64,000 nt of DNA. Origin: Rhizobium sp. CCGE531. GTDB taxonomy: Bacteria; Pseudomonadota; Alphaproteobacteria; Rhizobiales; Rhizobiaceae. The translations under genes were made by a program, and so were the position numbers. This document shows, in pieces, positions 16,740 through 25,630 of this stretch (position 1 is the stretch's first letter; every line of letters begins with the position of its first letter). The stretch is from assembly GCF_003627795.1 (NCBI RefSeq), contig NZ_CP032685.1, forward strand, positions 186,001 through 250,000, read 5' to 3'. A model generated the notes under the pieces. The model did no database searches, had not been told where the DNA came from, and saw nothing but the letters and a program-made list of their open reading frames with translations.

Positions 16740-17692
16740 CGCAGCCTCGGATTTGACAGGATTGCGACGATATCGGCGACGGTGATCAGCAGAAGATAAC
16801 CAAGGCAGAAGATCATCGCGCAGCTTTGGATGAGCGGGAGATCGCGGGTCGCGACGGCATCCACCATCAATTTGGCGATGCCTGGATAATTGAAGATGGT
16901 CTCGACGATGATCACGCCGCCAACGAGGTAGGAAAGCGAAAGCGCAATTGCGTTGACGATCGGCCCGAGCGCATTCGGCAGGGCGTGTCTGAACACCATG
17001 CGGCCGCGCGAGGCGCCCTTGAGCAGGGCCATTTCCACATAGGGCGTCTTCAGCGTCTCGATCAGCGCCGCGCGCGTCATGCGGATCATCTGGGCCGATA
17101 TGACGAAGGTCAGCGTAATGACCGGCATGGCATAGATCTTTAAAAGATCGAAGACCGTATGCGCCTCGCTGATGGAAGACAGCGCCGGCAGCCAGCGCAG
17201 ATAGACGGCGAATAACAGTACGGCAAGCGTTGCGACCATGAATTCGGGCACCGATATGACGCCGATGGAAATGATCGTGACAATCCGATCGTAGTAGGAG
17301 CCGCGAAGCATGGCCGAGGTAATGCCAAGCAGGAGGGCAAGCGGCACCGAGACGAGCGTCGTGATGGCCGCAAGCTCAAGCGTCGCCACCAGTCGGCGGC
17401 CTATCAGCTGCGCAACGGGCATATTGTTTGCATAGGAAGTACCGAGGTCGCCCTTCATCAGGCCCAAAAGCCATCCCAGGAACCGCAGGATCGCGGGATC
17501 GTCGAGATGCATTGCCTTGCGCAGGCCGGCAACCGCTTCGGGCGTGGCCGCCTGGCCGAGCAGGATGGAGGCCGTGTCTCCCGGCAGCATGCTGGTTGCG
17601 AAGAAGACGGCGAACGACACGATCAGCAAGGTGATGACCGCAATGAAGAGCCGGTTTAGGACAAGAATGGAGACCTCGGATCTCAATGGCAA
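16736..17692 (-). CDS. ABC transporter permease, DppB type
   Basis: A 318-residue inner-membrane protein starting with the typical DppB opening ('LNRLFIAVITLLIVSFAVFF') and ending with 'YLLLITVADIVAILSNPRLR'. The cytoplasmic EAA-like loop is 'LLKGASRGRMVFRHALPNAL'. It is the first permease after the binding-protein gene, separated from it by 88 bp that hold a strong hairpin. Confidence 0.92.
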   Translation of the reverse strand: MPLRSEVSILVLNRLFIAVITLLIVSFAVFFATSMLPGDTASILLGQAATPEAVAGLRKAMHLDDPAILRFLGWLLGLMKGDLGTSYANNMPVAQLIGRRLVATLELAAITTLVSVPLALLLGITSAMLRGSYYDRIVTIISIGVISVPEFMVATLAVLLFAVYLRWLPALSSISEAHTVFDLLKIYAMPVITLTFVISAQMIRMTRAALIETLKTPYVEMALLKGASRGRMVFRHALPNALGPIVNAIALSLSYLVGGVIIVETIFNYPGIAKLMVDAVATRDLPLIQSCAMIFCLGYLLLITVADIVAILSNPRLR

Positions 17693-17739
17693 TGCTCCTG
17701 CGTCGATCTACGAAACGAACGGCGTTCGCGAGCGGAGGT

Positions 17740-17766
17740 CCCCGGGCGGCTTTGCGCCGTCCGGGG
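17740..17766 (-). terminator. GC-rich hairpin between binding protein and permease genes (attenuator or mRNA stabiliser)
   Basis: An 11-bp stem with one mismatch, CCCCGGACGGC paired with GCCGCCCGGGG on the minus strand, and a 5-base loop. It lies between the stop of the substrate-binding protein gene and the DppB-type permease. Such hairpins usually let more binding protein than permease be made. There is no T-run, so complete termination is unlikely. Confidence 0.5.
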
Positions 17767-17780
17767 AGGTTCAACGGCCG

Positions 17781-19391
17781 CTAGGCATTGAGCCACAGAT
17801 ACTCCGCCATTGCATAACCCATCATGCCACCGAGCGGGTTGGCTTCCAATCCGTTCACCTTGCTCGAAAGCGCATCCACATTCGAGATATAGGCAGGGAT
17901 GATGGTACCTGCTTCTTCAGCAACCATCACCTGCATTTCGGCGTAGATCTGCTTGCGCTTGGCCTGATCCAGCAAGCCGCGCGCTTCGACAAGCATCTTG
18001 TCGAATTTTTCCGACTTGTACTGGCTTTCGTTCCAGGGTGCATTCGAAGCATAAAGAAGCGAAAACAGGATGTCCGGCGTCGGGCGCGGATTGATGTTGC
18101 CGAAATGGATCGGCGCCTTCAGCCAATAATTATCCCAATAGCCATCGGAGGGAACGCGCTGGACGTCGAGCTTCATGCCGATGTCGGCGCCGGCCGCCTG
18201 GATGATCATCGCCATGTCGATCGACGAGGTTGCGGCGTCGGAAGCGACCACCGGAATGGATTGCCCGAGCACGCCCGCCTTTTGGAAATGGAACTTGGCC
18301 TTGTCCGGATCGAAGGCCTTCGGCTTCAGATCGTTGTTGTGATAGATATTGGCGGGAGAAACGGGCTGATCGTTGGCGACCTCGCCAAGGCCGCGCAAGG
18401 CCGACTTGACGATCTGCTCACGATTGACGAGCGACTTCATGCCATCGATGAAGTCCTTCTTGTTGCCCGGCGTCATGTCTAGGCGCATGTTGAGGTTGGT
18501 ATAATTGCCGCTGGTCGTTTTCGACAGTGTAAAGCCCGACTGGCCGTCGATCAGCTTCATGGCGCGTGGATTGATCGAGGCGGCGTAGTGAATGTCGCCC
18601 GAAAGCAATGCATTGACGCGGGCATTGTCATCGCTGATCGCAAAGAATTCGAACGAGTCGAGATAGGGCTGGCCGGACTTCCAGTAGTTCTTGTTCTTCA
18701 CAACGACCGAGCGATTGCCCGGATCGAAGGTTTCGAGAACGAAGGCCCCGGTGCCGTTGCCCTTCGAGAAGTCGGTCGTGCCGTTGGCAACGATCATGAA
18801 GTGATGCAGGGCAAGAATGGTCGGCAGGTCGGCATTCGGGTCGGCCAGGGCAATTTCGACCGTCGATGTGTCGACAGCCTTGAAGCCAGTCATCTGCGCG
18901 GCAATCTTGGCGACTTTCGAGCCGACGCCGGGATCGAGATGGCGTTTGAGCGAGAAGACGACATCGTCGGCCGTCAGCTCCTTGCCGTCATGGAATGTCA
19001 CGCCCTTGCGCAGCTTGACCGTCCAGGTCTTGGCGTCCTTGCTTTCGATGCTTTCGGCGAGTTCCATCTGCGTCACGCCGGCCTTGTCGATGAAGGTCAG
19101 GCGATTATAGAGCGAACAGCAGCGCACGTAGTCGGTGGAAAGTGATGCCTTGGCAGGGTCGAGCGTATCGGCGGTCGAGGACGACCAGCCGGCAGCTTTC
19201 AGGTTGCCGCCGGATTTGGGCGTGGCCGCGACGGCATTCGACGCCCTGCCGAGCACCAGGCCGCCCGCTGACATGGCGACGCCGCCTGCCAGAAGCATTG
19301 TGAGAAGTTCGCGGCGGGTGGCGCCTCGACGAATGGCATTCTCGACCATTGCGTCATCCGAGGCGGTCCAGTTCATGATCTTGTCGTTCAT
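17781..19391 (-). CDS. ABC transporter substrate-binding protein, peptide/opine family 5
   Basis: A 536-residue periplasmic protein of the SBP_bac_5 family, with features such as 'VKLRKGVTFHDGKELTADDVVFSLKRHLDP'-type sequence around residues 125-155. The start at 19391 is chosen because a GGGGAA site precedes it. The N-terminus has 'TRRELLTMLLAGG' followed by a hydrophobic stretch, which looks like a Tat signal. It captures peptides, opines or similar amines for the importer. A HAD hydrolase gene lies 64 bp upstream in the same operon. Confidence 0.92.
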   Translation of the reverse strand: MNDKIMNWTASDDAMVENAIRRGATRRELLTMLLAGGVAMSAGGLVLGRASNAVAATPKSGGNLKAAGWSSSTADTLDPAKASLSTDYVRCCSLYNRLTFIDKAGVTQMELAESIESKDAKTWTVKLRKGVTFHDGKELTADDVVFSLKRHLDPGVGSKVAKIAAQMTGFKAVDTSTVEIALADPNADLPTILALHHFMIVANGTTDFSKGNGTGAFVLETFDPGNRSVVVKNKNYWKSGQPYLDSFEFFAISDDNARVNALLSGDIHYAASINPRAMKLIDGQSGFTLSKTTSGNYTNLNMRLDMTPGNKKDFIDGMKSLVNREQIVKSALRGLGEVANDQPVSPANIYHNNDLKPKAFDPDKAKFHFQKAGVLGQSIPVVASDAATSSIDMAMIIQAAGADIGMKLDVQRVPSDGYWDNYWLKAPIHFGNINPRPTPDILFSLLYASNAPWNESQYKSEKFDKMLVEARGLLDQAKRKQIYAEMQVMVAEEAGTIIPAYISNVDALSSKVNGLEANPLGGMMGYAMAEYLWLNA

Positions 19392-19455
19392 GTCATTCCC
19401 CTTTTTTCTGGTTGGCAGTCTGCTTTTTATTGGATGCGACGATGGTGGCGGCCGG

Positions 19456-20172
19456 TCAGGCCGCCTCAAGCGCTTTCACGGCTTCGGCGAGCTCGGCCAT
19501 GGATTTGAAGTGGAAGTCCGGCGTGGTGAATTCGGCCGGTTCGATCGTGCCGCCGTATCCGGCCTGCGCGTGACGACGCTCGATCCAGCAATTCGTCATC
19601 CCCAATTGGCGGGATACGCCGATATCGTGGTATTGGCTCTGCGCCACGTGGAGAATGTCGTCCTTGCTGGCATTTTCGCCGGCCACGAAATCGAAGACCT
19701 TGTGAAAGAAGGCCGGATCCGGCTTTTCGGTGCCGGTGTCATCAGCCGTGAAGGCAGCATGGAAGGGATGTCCAAGTTCTGCCGAGAAATGTTCGAAGGC
19801 CCAGCGGCGGGCGTTCGTCATGGCGATAAGCCGATAGTTGCCGGCAAGCTGTGCCAGCGCTTCGGCACTGTCGGGAAAGGCTTTCCATTGCCTGGCGGAA
19901 TCGCGCAGGCGCTGACCATAGGCCTCGTAGACCGGCAAACCGAGTTTCGGTGCGATGGCGAGATAGACACGCACGAGATCATCGGGAAACAGATCTGCAT
20001 TGTCGGCATAGCGTGCGGCTCGATAGAGCGCGAGCGCCTCCTCGCCGTCGATCGTCACCTTCGCTTCAGCCGCAATTTCGCTGAGGCAGGTTTTCAGGCC
20101 GCCTTCGAAGTCGATGAGCGTTCCGACAACGTCGAAGCTCATATATTTGAATTCTGCCAATGACGTGGTCAT
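19456..20172 (-). CDS. HAD-family hydrolase, haloacid dehalogenase type II-like
   Basis: A 238-residue protein with HAD motif I 'FDVVGTLIDF' (nucleophile Asp14), motif II 'AMTNARRWAF', motif III Lys in 'EKPDPAFF' and a C-terminal acidic 'QSQYHDIGVSRQLG' motif. It resembles (S)-2-haloacid dehalogenases, but many such proteins are phosphatases of unknown substrate. It is the first gene of the importer operon, and a second member of the family is at 22958-23626. An Lrp-like site lies 46-60 bp upstream. Confidence 0.85.
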   Translation of the reverse strand: MTTSLAEFKYMSFDVVGTLIDFEGGLKTCLSEIAAEAKVTIDGEEALALYRAARYADNADLFPDDLVRVYLAIAPKLGLPVYEAYGQRLRDSARQWKAFPDSAEALAQLAGNYRLIAMTNARRWAFEHFSAELGHPFHAAFTADDTGTEKPDPAFFHKVFDFVAGENASKDDILHVAQSQYHDIGVSRQLGMTNCWIERRHAQAGYGGTIEPAEFTTPDFHFKSMAELAEAVKALEAA

Positions 20173-20217
20173 GTCTTACCCCAGTCTGCTTGCTGGCGGC
20201 ACCGGGCCGCCGCCTTG

Positions 20218-20232
20218 CGGAAGATTATGCTG
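20218..20232. promoter_or_regulatory. Possible Lrp-like site upstream of the importer operon (CGGAAGATTATGCTG)
   Basis: It matches 13 of 15 positions of the Lrp consensus YAGHAWATTWTDCTR but is not a good palindrome. It lies upstream of the HAD-ABC importer operon. The 11-mer CGGAAGATTAT also occurs near 22679, in the promoter region between the GNAT and HAD genes, so both could be targets of the Lrp-like protein. Confidence 0.35.
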
Positions 20233-20403
20233 TTCCCAGGCCCACTTGTTTTCTGACGCTCCCGGATTTACCGGGGTGGACCTTTAACTGAGACAAGTTT
20301 GGCACTTCGACCGCACCGTTTGCGCCGAATCGGACTAGTGGTGCGGCACAAAATTCCGAAAAAATGCCTGCTCGCGGTATATCGGTCCTGGGCCTTGGCG
20401 GGC

Positions 20404-21780
20404 TCAGTCCTTGAGCGCCCGGCGGACATCCGGATCTTCGAGTGTCTGATCAAGCGTCCTTTCCGTTCGGTCGATGATCGCGTCGATATCGGCGTCCGTG
20501 CAGCAAAGCGGTGGGGCATAACCCAGCACGCCGTTGTTGAAGGCGCGGATCACCAGGCCGTTTTCCCAAGCGCGGTCGAAAATCCGGCGCGAGGGCTGGG
20601 CCTCCACCGGCAGCGGCGTCTTTGCCGCCTTGTCCACGACCAGTTCGATCGCAGCCAGCATGCCGCGACCGCGGACCTCACCCACCAGGGGATGATCTCT
20701 CAGGCTTTCGAGGCCGGCCATCAGCCTCGCGCCGGCCTTTATGCCGTTTTCGAGCAGCCCGCCTTCGTAAAGTTTCAGTACTTCCAGGCCGACGGCTGCG
20801 CTAACGGGATGAGCCGAATAGGTATAGCCGTGGCCGACGGCAGAGGCTCCCGCCCCATCGGCAATGACCTGATAGACGTGATCCGCCATGAAGACCGCGC
20901 CCATCGGAACATAGCCGGAGGTGAGCCCCTTCGCCGTGGTGATGAAATCGGGAACGATCTCGTCTTCGGAACAGGCGAAAAGCGGACCGGTGCGGCCGAA
21001 GCCGGTAATCACTTCGTCGGCGACGAAAAGAATGTCGAGCTCCTTGCAAAGGTTGCGCATGGCCTTCATCCATCCCTTGGGCGGGACAATCACGCCCCCC
21101 GAGCCCTGGATCGGTTCGGCATAGAAGGCGGCGACCCGGTTTGCACCAATCGCTTCGACCTTCGACCTGAGTGCCGCAAGCGACGCCCGGATGATGGCGT
21201 TCGCATCCTGCCCAACGGGATTGCGATAAGGGTAGGGCGATGGAATCTTGTGCTGCCAGTCGAGGGGAAGGCCGAAGCCGGCATGGAAGTTGGGCAGGGC
21301 GGTCAATCCCGCACCGACCGTTGAAGAGCCATGATAACCTTGCTCGATCGAGATGAACTGATCGCGTTGCGGTTCGCCGCGCGCAAACCAGTAGTATCGG
21401 ATGAAGCGGACGGTACTGTCGATGGCATCCGAACCGCCCAGCGTGAAATAGATGTGGTTGAGGTCGCCGGGCGCGCGTTCGGCGAGCTCGGCGGCAAGGC
21501 GGATGGCCGATTCGCAGCCAAGGCCGAAATAGGCTGTCGCATAGGGAAGCTCGCGCATCTGGCGAGCCGCCGCCTCCACGATCGTTTCGTGACCGTAGCC
21601 GGCGTTGACGCACCAAAGACCCGCGAAGCCATCTATCAACTGGCGGCCTTGAGCATCGGTGATCGTCGCTCCCTTGGCGGATGTGAGTACCCGCACGCCT
21701 TGCTGCTCATGGCCGCGATAGGAGGCCACGGGATGCACCAGATGAGCGCGATCGAGCTCGATGAGAGAATTGCTGTACAT
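20404..21780 (-). CDS. Class III aminotransferase (omega-amino acid:pyruvate/GABA aminotransferase type)
   Basis: A 458-residue PLP enzyme with 'FVADEVITGFGRTG' and the likely PLP lysine in 'TTAKGLTSGYVPMG'. The start at 21780 is chosen because GGAGAAG precedes it and the family alignment begins at 'RAHLVHP'. These enzymes move the terminal amino group of omega-amino acids or diamines to pyruvate or 2-oxoglutarate. It follows the GNAT gene by 13 bp on the same strand. Together with the succinate-semialdehyde dehydrogenase at 25631 it could form a GABA-type degradation route. Confidence 0.92.
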   Translation of the reverse strand: MYSNSLIELDRAHLVHPVASYRGHEQQGVRVLTSAKGATITDAQGRQLIDGFAGLWCVNAGYGHETIVEAAARQMRELPYATAYFGLGCESAIRLAAELAERAPGDLNHIYFTLGGSDAIDSTVRFIRYYWFARGEPQRDQFISIEQGYHGSSTVGAGLTALPNFHAGFGLPLDWQHKIPSPYPYRNPVGQDANAIIRASLAALRSKVEAIGANRVAAFYAEPIQGSGGVIVPPKGWMKAMRNLCKELDILFVADEVITGFGRTGPLFACSEDEIVPDFITTAKGLTSGYVPMGAVFMADHVYQVIADGAGASAVGHGYTYSAHPVSAAVGLEVLKLYEGGLLENGIKAGARLMAGLESLRDHPLVGEVRGRGMLAAIELVVDKAAKTPLPVEAQPSRRIFDRAWENGLVIRAFNNGVLGYAPPLCCTDADIDAIIDRTERTLDQTLEDPDVRRALKD

Positions 21781-21793
21781 GTTCTTCTCCGGA

Positions 21794-22633
21794 TCAGCCG
21801 AGCGCCTGGTTGGCGAGGGCGAAAGTGGTGACGGTCGAGGAATTGCTGCGCTTGATAACGGGGTTCGCCATGGTGATGCCGCCACCGACATGGACAAGCG
21901 AATGGCTGGCCAGCCACGGTCCAAGACCGGTTTCCGTGCCGGTGTCGACGCGCAGGAACGCGCCTGTTTTCCGGCTCAAGAAGTGGGACAGGAGCGATTT
22001 CGCATCGTCGATGTCTGGCGCGACGACCGGCCCCACGACCTCGCCTCGGCCGAAGGTGCGAAGGCAGGCGAAGGCGACGACTTTACCGTTACGTCGGATG
22101 ATCGCGAATTCACCCAGATCGGCAAACCGTGCAATGAGAGCGGAGCGGTCGGCGCCAAAAGCCTCGCGGTCGAGGGCTGTAATTGCCGGGATATCGGCCT
22201 TGGTCGCCGCTTCGGTGTTTCCCGGGTTTTCAGTTGCTGCGACAAGGCCTTGGTGCTGGACGACGGCGCCGGTCTGGTAAAACCCCAGCTTTTCATAGAG
22301 GGGCAGGCCATCGGCGGTCGCGGTGAGGCGCAGGGGGCGGTCATCCGCGAGAGCCAAGGCGGCGTCCATGAGGCGGCGTCCCAGTCCGCGTCCGCGCATG
22401 CTTGCAGCGACGATCACCATATTGATCGTCGCGCAGTCGGTTTCGTAGGGTGTCAGAAGCGTGGTACCGACGACTTCATCGTCAGCCCCGATCGCAACCA
22501 CACCTTTGCTCAGGTCCAGGGCGACTTTCCAGTCTTCCAGGCGATGAGGCCAGCCGGCCTCTTGCGACAAGCGGACCGCAGCGTCCAAATGTTCGGGACC
22601 GAAAGGCCTGATTTCTATCTGTCGCTCCTGCAT
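21794..22633 (-). CDS. Tandem-GNAT acetyltransferase
   Basis: A 279-residue protein with an N-terminal GNAT domain (acetyl-CoA site 'VAASMRGRGLGRRLM') and a C-terminal half of the GNAT-like type seen in some bacterial acetyltransferases. The ATG at 22633 has GAGGAG upstream. It is paralogous to the protein at 32442-33359: both have 'GWPHRL-x-DW' near the N-terminus and the same two-part layout. It is the first gene of the pair with the aminotransferase. Acetylation of an amine intermediate is plausible but unproven. Confidence 0.85.
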   Translation of the reverse strand: MQERQIEIRPFGPEHLDAAVRLSQEAGWPHRLEDWKVALDLSKGVVAIGADDEVVGTTLLTPYETDCATINMVIVAASMRGRGLGRRLMDAALALADDRPLRLTATADGLPLYEKLGFYQTGAVVQHQGLVAATENPGNTEAATKADIPAITALDREAFGADRSALIARFADLGEFAIIRRNGKVVAFACLRTFGRGEVVGPVVAPDIDDAKSLLSHFLSRKTGAFLRVDTGTETGLGPWLASHSLVHVGGGITMANPVIKRSNSSTVTTFALANQALG

Positions 22634-22957
22634 GGCGCTCCTCGCATTTCTTTTGCCCAAGTGTCGGAGCGTCGGTGCCGGAAGATTATCTGAAGGCGAT
22701 GTCGTTGACGGTATCTTTCGCCGTAGCTGCTCGCCCTTGCCGCATCTTATGCCGTGGCCCGGACGACAGCGGTTTCGAAACTGGAAGGGAAGGGCGTCTT
22801 TATCGGCCGGTCCTGCAAGCAAATGCCAAACGAATGCCGGTATACGAAACTTTCTGCTCCGAACCTCGCAAAATCAGTGGGCTCACACGCCGAAAGCAAT
22901 CCTATTATCTTATTCTCCACCAATCGCCTCGAGGGGCAGCACGTAAGGACGAAGCGC
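22634..22957. other. Divergent promoter region between GNAT-aminotransferase and HAD-amine oxidase pairs
   Basis: A 324-bp region with no convincing gene. It must hold promoters for both divergent transcripts. The sequence CGGAAGATTAT near 22679 repeats part of the Lrp-like site at 20218. I see no strong palindrome or terminator. Confidence 0.5.
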
Positions 22958-23626
22958 ATGACCACCTTCCGCCCGAAATATATCACCTTCGACTGCCACG
23001 GCACGCTGATCAATTTCCAGATGGCGGAAGCTGCCCGTGACCTTTATGGTGATCGTCTCGATGAACAGGCCATGCTGCAGTTCATCAAGAATTTCGCTGC
23101 TTACCGGCTCGACGAGATCATGGGCGCCTGGAAGCCTTATGCGGACGTGGTGCATAATTCGCTCGAGCGGACGTGCAAGCGCAACGGCGTTGCCTTCAAG
23201 GATGAAGACGCCAGGATGGTTTATGAGCGCGTACCCACCTGGGGGCCACATGCCGACGTTCCGGCTGGCCTCGCCAAGGTCGCAAAGGAAATTCCGCTCG
23301 TCATCCTGTCGAACGCGATGAATAGTCAGATCATGTCAAATGTCGCAAAGCTCGGCGCACCCTTCCATGCCGTCTACACGGCAGAGCAGGCCAATGCCTA
23401 TAAGCCGCGCTTCCAGGCCTTCGAATACATGTTCGACATGCTGGGCTGCGGTCCGGAAGACATCCTGCACTGCTCGTCTTCCTTCCGCTACGACCTGATG
23501 TCGGCCCATGACCTCGGCATCAAGAACAAAGTCTGGGTCAACCGTGGTCACGAGCCGGCCAATCCTTATTACGGCTATGTCGAAATCGCCGACATTTCCG
23601 GCCTGCCCGGCGTGGTGGGGCTCTGA
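22958..23626 (+). CDS. HAD-family hydrolase, haloacid dehalogenase type II-like
   Basis: A 222-residue protein with motif I 'FDCHGTLINF' (nucleophile Asp12), motif II 'ILSNAMNSQ', a Lys in 'AYKPRFQAF' and 'CSSSFRYDLMSAHDLG' near the C-terminus. The ATG at 22958 has AAGGA upstream, and the longer open frame before it is ignored. It lies 14 bp before the amine oxidase gene. It is distantly related to the HAD protein at 19456-20172. Confidence 0.87.
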   Translation: MTTFRPKYITFDCHGTLINFQMAEAARDLYGDRLDEQAMLQFIKNFAAYRLDEIMGAWKPYADVVHNSLERTCKRNGVAFKDEDARMVYERVPTWGPHADVPAGLAKVAKEIPLVILSNAMNSQIMSNVAKLGAPFHAVYTAEQANAYKPRFQAFEYMFDMLGCGPEDILHCSSSFRYDLMSAHDLGIKNKVWVNRGHEPANPYYGYVEIADISGLPGVVGL

Positions 23627-23640
23627 GAAAGGGCGACCAG

Positions 23641-24915
23641 ATGAAATATTCCTCTTATTGGCATGATACGGCACCCCGCTTTGCGGGTGCTGCCGCCGGC
23701 CCCGTCGAGGGGCACTATGACGTCGTCGTCGTGGGCGGAGGCTTCACCGGGCTCGGTGCTGCCCGGCAGCTCGCTATCGCTGGCGCGAAGGTCCTTGTTC
23801 TGGAAGCCGAGACCGTCGGCTTCGGTGCGTCCGGGCGCAATGGCGGCCATCTGAACAATGGTCTGGCGCATAGTTACATCGCGGCAAAGGCGGAATTGGG
23901 CAAGGAGCGGGCCATCGCGCTCTATCGCGCATTCGATGCTTCGATCGACACGCTCGAAGCGATCATCGCGGAAGAGGGGATCGACTGCAATTTCCGCCGC
24001 GCCGGCAAGCTGAAGCTTGCCTCCAAGCCACAGCATTTCGAAGGCCTGGCCAGGAATTTCGAAGCGGTGCATGCCGAGGTCGATCCCGATACCGCGCTGC
24101 TTTCCGCCACCGATCTCAAGAATGAAATCGGTTCGCCATTCCACGGCGCGATGCTCTCGAAGAAGAGCGCCATGATGCATATGGGCCGCTATGTCGTTGG
24201 ATTGGCCGAGGCAGCCAGACGACGCGGTGCGGTCATCGCGGAGGGCGCTGCCGTGACGGAGCGCAGCCGGTCCGACGGCAAGCATGTGCTCAGGACAGCC
24301 AAGGGCACCGTCACGGCGGACAATGTCATGATCGCGACCGGCGCCTATACGACAGCCAATTTCAGCTACTTCCGCCGCCGCATCATGGCGGTCGGCAGTT
24401 TCATCGTCGCGACCCGGCCCTTGACGGATGCGGAAGTTGCCTCGGCAATGCCCGGCAATCGCACCTGCGTGAACACGATGAACATCGGCAACTACTGGCG
24501 CCTGTCACCCGATAACCGGCTGATCTTCGGAGGGCGGGCCCGGTTTTCCGCGACGTCGGACCAGCGTTCCGACGCCAGGAGCGGCGCGATCCTGCGCGAA
24601 AGCCTCGCCCGCATATTCCCCCAGCTCGCCAAGGTCGAGATCGACTATTGCTGGGGCGGTCTCGTCGATATCACCAAGGATCGCTATCCGCGCGCCGGCT
24701 ATCATGACGGCATCTGGTACGCCATGGGCTATTCGGGTCATGGTGCGCAGCTTTCCACCCATCTCGGCATGACGATCGCGGATGCTATCCTGGGAAGGCC
24801 CGACCGCAACCCGCTCAAGGGGCTCGATTGGCCGGCGGTCCCCGGGCATTTCGGCAAGCCCTGGTTCCTGCCCTTGGTCGGCTTGTATTACCAAACGCTC
24901 GACAGATTTCAGTGA
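23641..24915 (+). CDS. FAD-dependent amine oxidoreductase, gamma-glutamylputrescine oxidase-like (DAO family)
   Basis: A 424-residue flavoprotein opening with 'YSSYWHDTAPRF' before the FAD motif ('VVVVGGGFTGLGAARQL', about residue 28). The signature 'GFGASGRNGGHLNNG' and the C-terminal 'YAMGYSGHGAQLSTHLG' match PuuB/OrdL-like oxidases, which oxidise gamma-glutamylated diamines or related N-substituted amino acids to aldehydes. It is cotranscribed with the HAD gene. The aldehyde could feed the aldehyde dehydrogenases at 25631 and 28162. No gamma-glutamylputrescine synthetase (PuuA) is seen, so the substrate is probably different. Confidence 0.87.
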   Translation: MKYSSYWHDTAPRFAGAAAGPVEGHYDVVVVGGGFTGLGAARQLAIAGAKVLVLEAETVGFGASGRNGGHLNNGLAHSYIAAKAELGKERAIALYRAFDASIDTLEAIIAEEGIDCNFRRAGKLKLASKPQHFEGLARNFEAVHAEVDPDTALLSATDLKNEIGSPFHGAMLSKKSAMMHMGRYVVGLAEAARRRGAVIAEGAAVTERSRSDGKHVLRTAKGTVTADNVMIATGAYTTANFSYFRRRIMAVGSFIVATRPLTDAEVASAMPGNRTCVNTMNIGNYWRLSPDNRLIFGGRARFSATSDQRSDARSGAILRESLARIFPQLAKVEIDYCWGGLVDITKDRYPRAGYHDGIWYAMGYSGHGAQLSTHLGMTIADAILGRPDRNPLKGLDWPAVPGHFGKPWFLPLVGLYYQTLDRFQ

Positions 24916-24972
24916 TATCAGCCGGCGGCGGTTTTGGCGAAAGCGTCACTGCAAAAGAGAGGGGTCGCGCTT

Positions 24973-25595
24973 GCGCCAGCCACTAACTTAAATGTGGAAT
25001 CGTTGGCCTGCCATACACCAATACCCCTATAGCGCCGCTTATTGGGGATATTGCTCATGTCGGAGATTTTTTCGGCAGCCCCAAAGCGGCTTCTGCCGCC
25101 TTTTCCATCAACAGATGATCGGAACTGCCCTCTGCTGTGAAGCGCGATGGCAACTATGCGCCAGAAGGGGTCAACAGCTTGTCAGGTTAAACAACCTGTC
25201 CGGAAACATGGGGCAGGCCCACTCATGCCGTGTGATGGGAATGTTATGATCTCATCTGCGTCAACATGACTGATGTTGTATACAGCAGTTTTGAGGTAGT
25301 GCTCCCCCACGATAGATAGTGTCAAGTGATAGTCTGGAAATATCCGAAATGTGGGATTGGTTCCCTATAGTCTTCTTTCCGCTCAAGCTTCTTGTGTTAG
25401 GCACGGGCATGTTCTTCGCCATCAAGTGGCATCACGATCAAGAGAAGAAGAAATAACGAAACCAGCGGACCGTAAGCGCCCGCCGATTAGAGAAGCGCCG
25501 CCCATTTAGTCCGCTTAGGGCCATCAGCGGTCACGACTGAGAAATGTGGAACCGTAAAATTTTGGCGATTCCACATTTACGCTAGTGGCTGGCGC
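24973..25595. mobile_element. 623-bp MITE-like element with 30-bp terminal inverted repeats
   Basis: The 30 bases at 24973-25002 and the reverse complement of 25566-25595 match at 28 positions. Both ends begin GCGCCAGCCACTA and finish TAAATGTGGAATCG. GCTT occurs immediately outside both ends (24969-24972 and 25596-25599), a possible 4-bp target duplication. The right end also carries a third copy of the inner motif (AAATGTGGAACCG at 25543). Internal hairpins include CAGGTT-AAAC-AACCTG (25183-25198) and AGCGGAC paired with GTCCGCT (25464-25515). No transposase is present, so it would be a non-autonomous element or an IS deletion remnant. Confidence 0.6.
25349..25456 (+). CDS. Possible 35-residue single-span membrane microprotein
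   Basis: A short open frame ATG to TAA starting MWDWFPIVFFPLKLLVLG, with a hydrophobic core of about 20 residues and a charged tail ending HHDQEKKK. The pattern of one membrane span followed by a basic end is typical of small membrane proteins. A weak GGAAA lies about 9 bases upstream. It lies inside the repeat-bounded element. I recognise no named family, and conservation would be needed to prove it is expressed. Confidence 0.5.
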   Translation: MWDWFPIVFFPLKLLVLGTGMFFAIKWHHDQEKKK

Positions 25596-25630
25596 GCTTG
25601 CTGCCCCTTTTCAGTCCGATAGGCGGCAGC

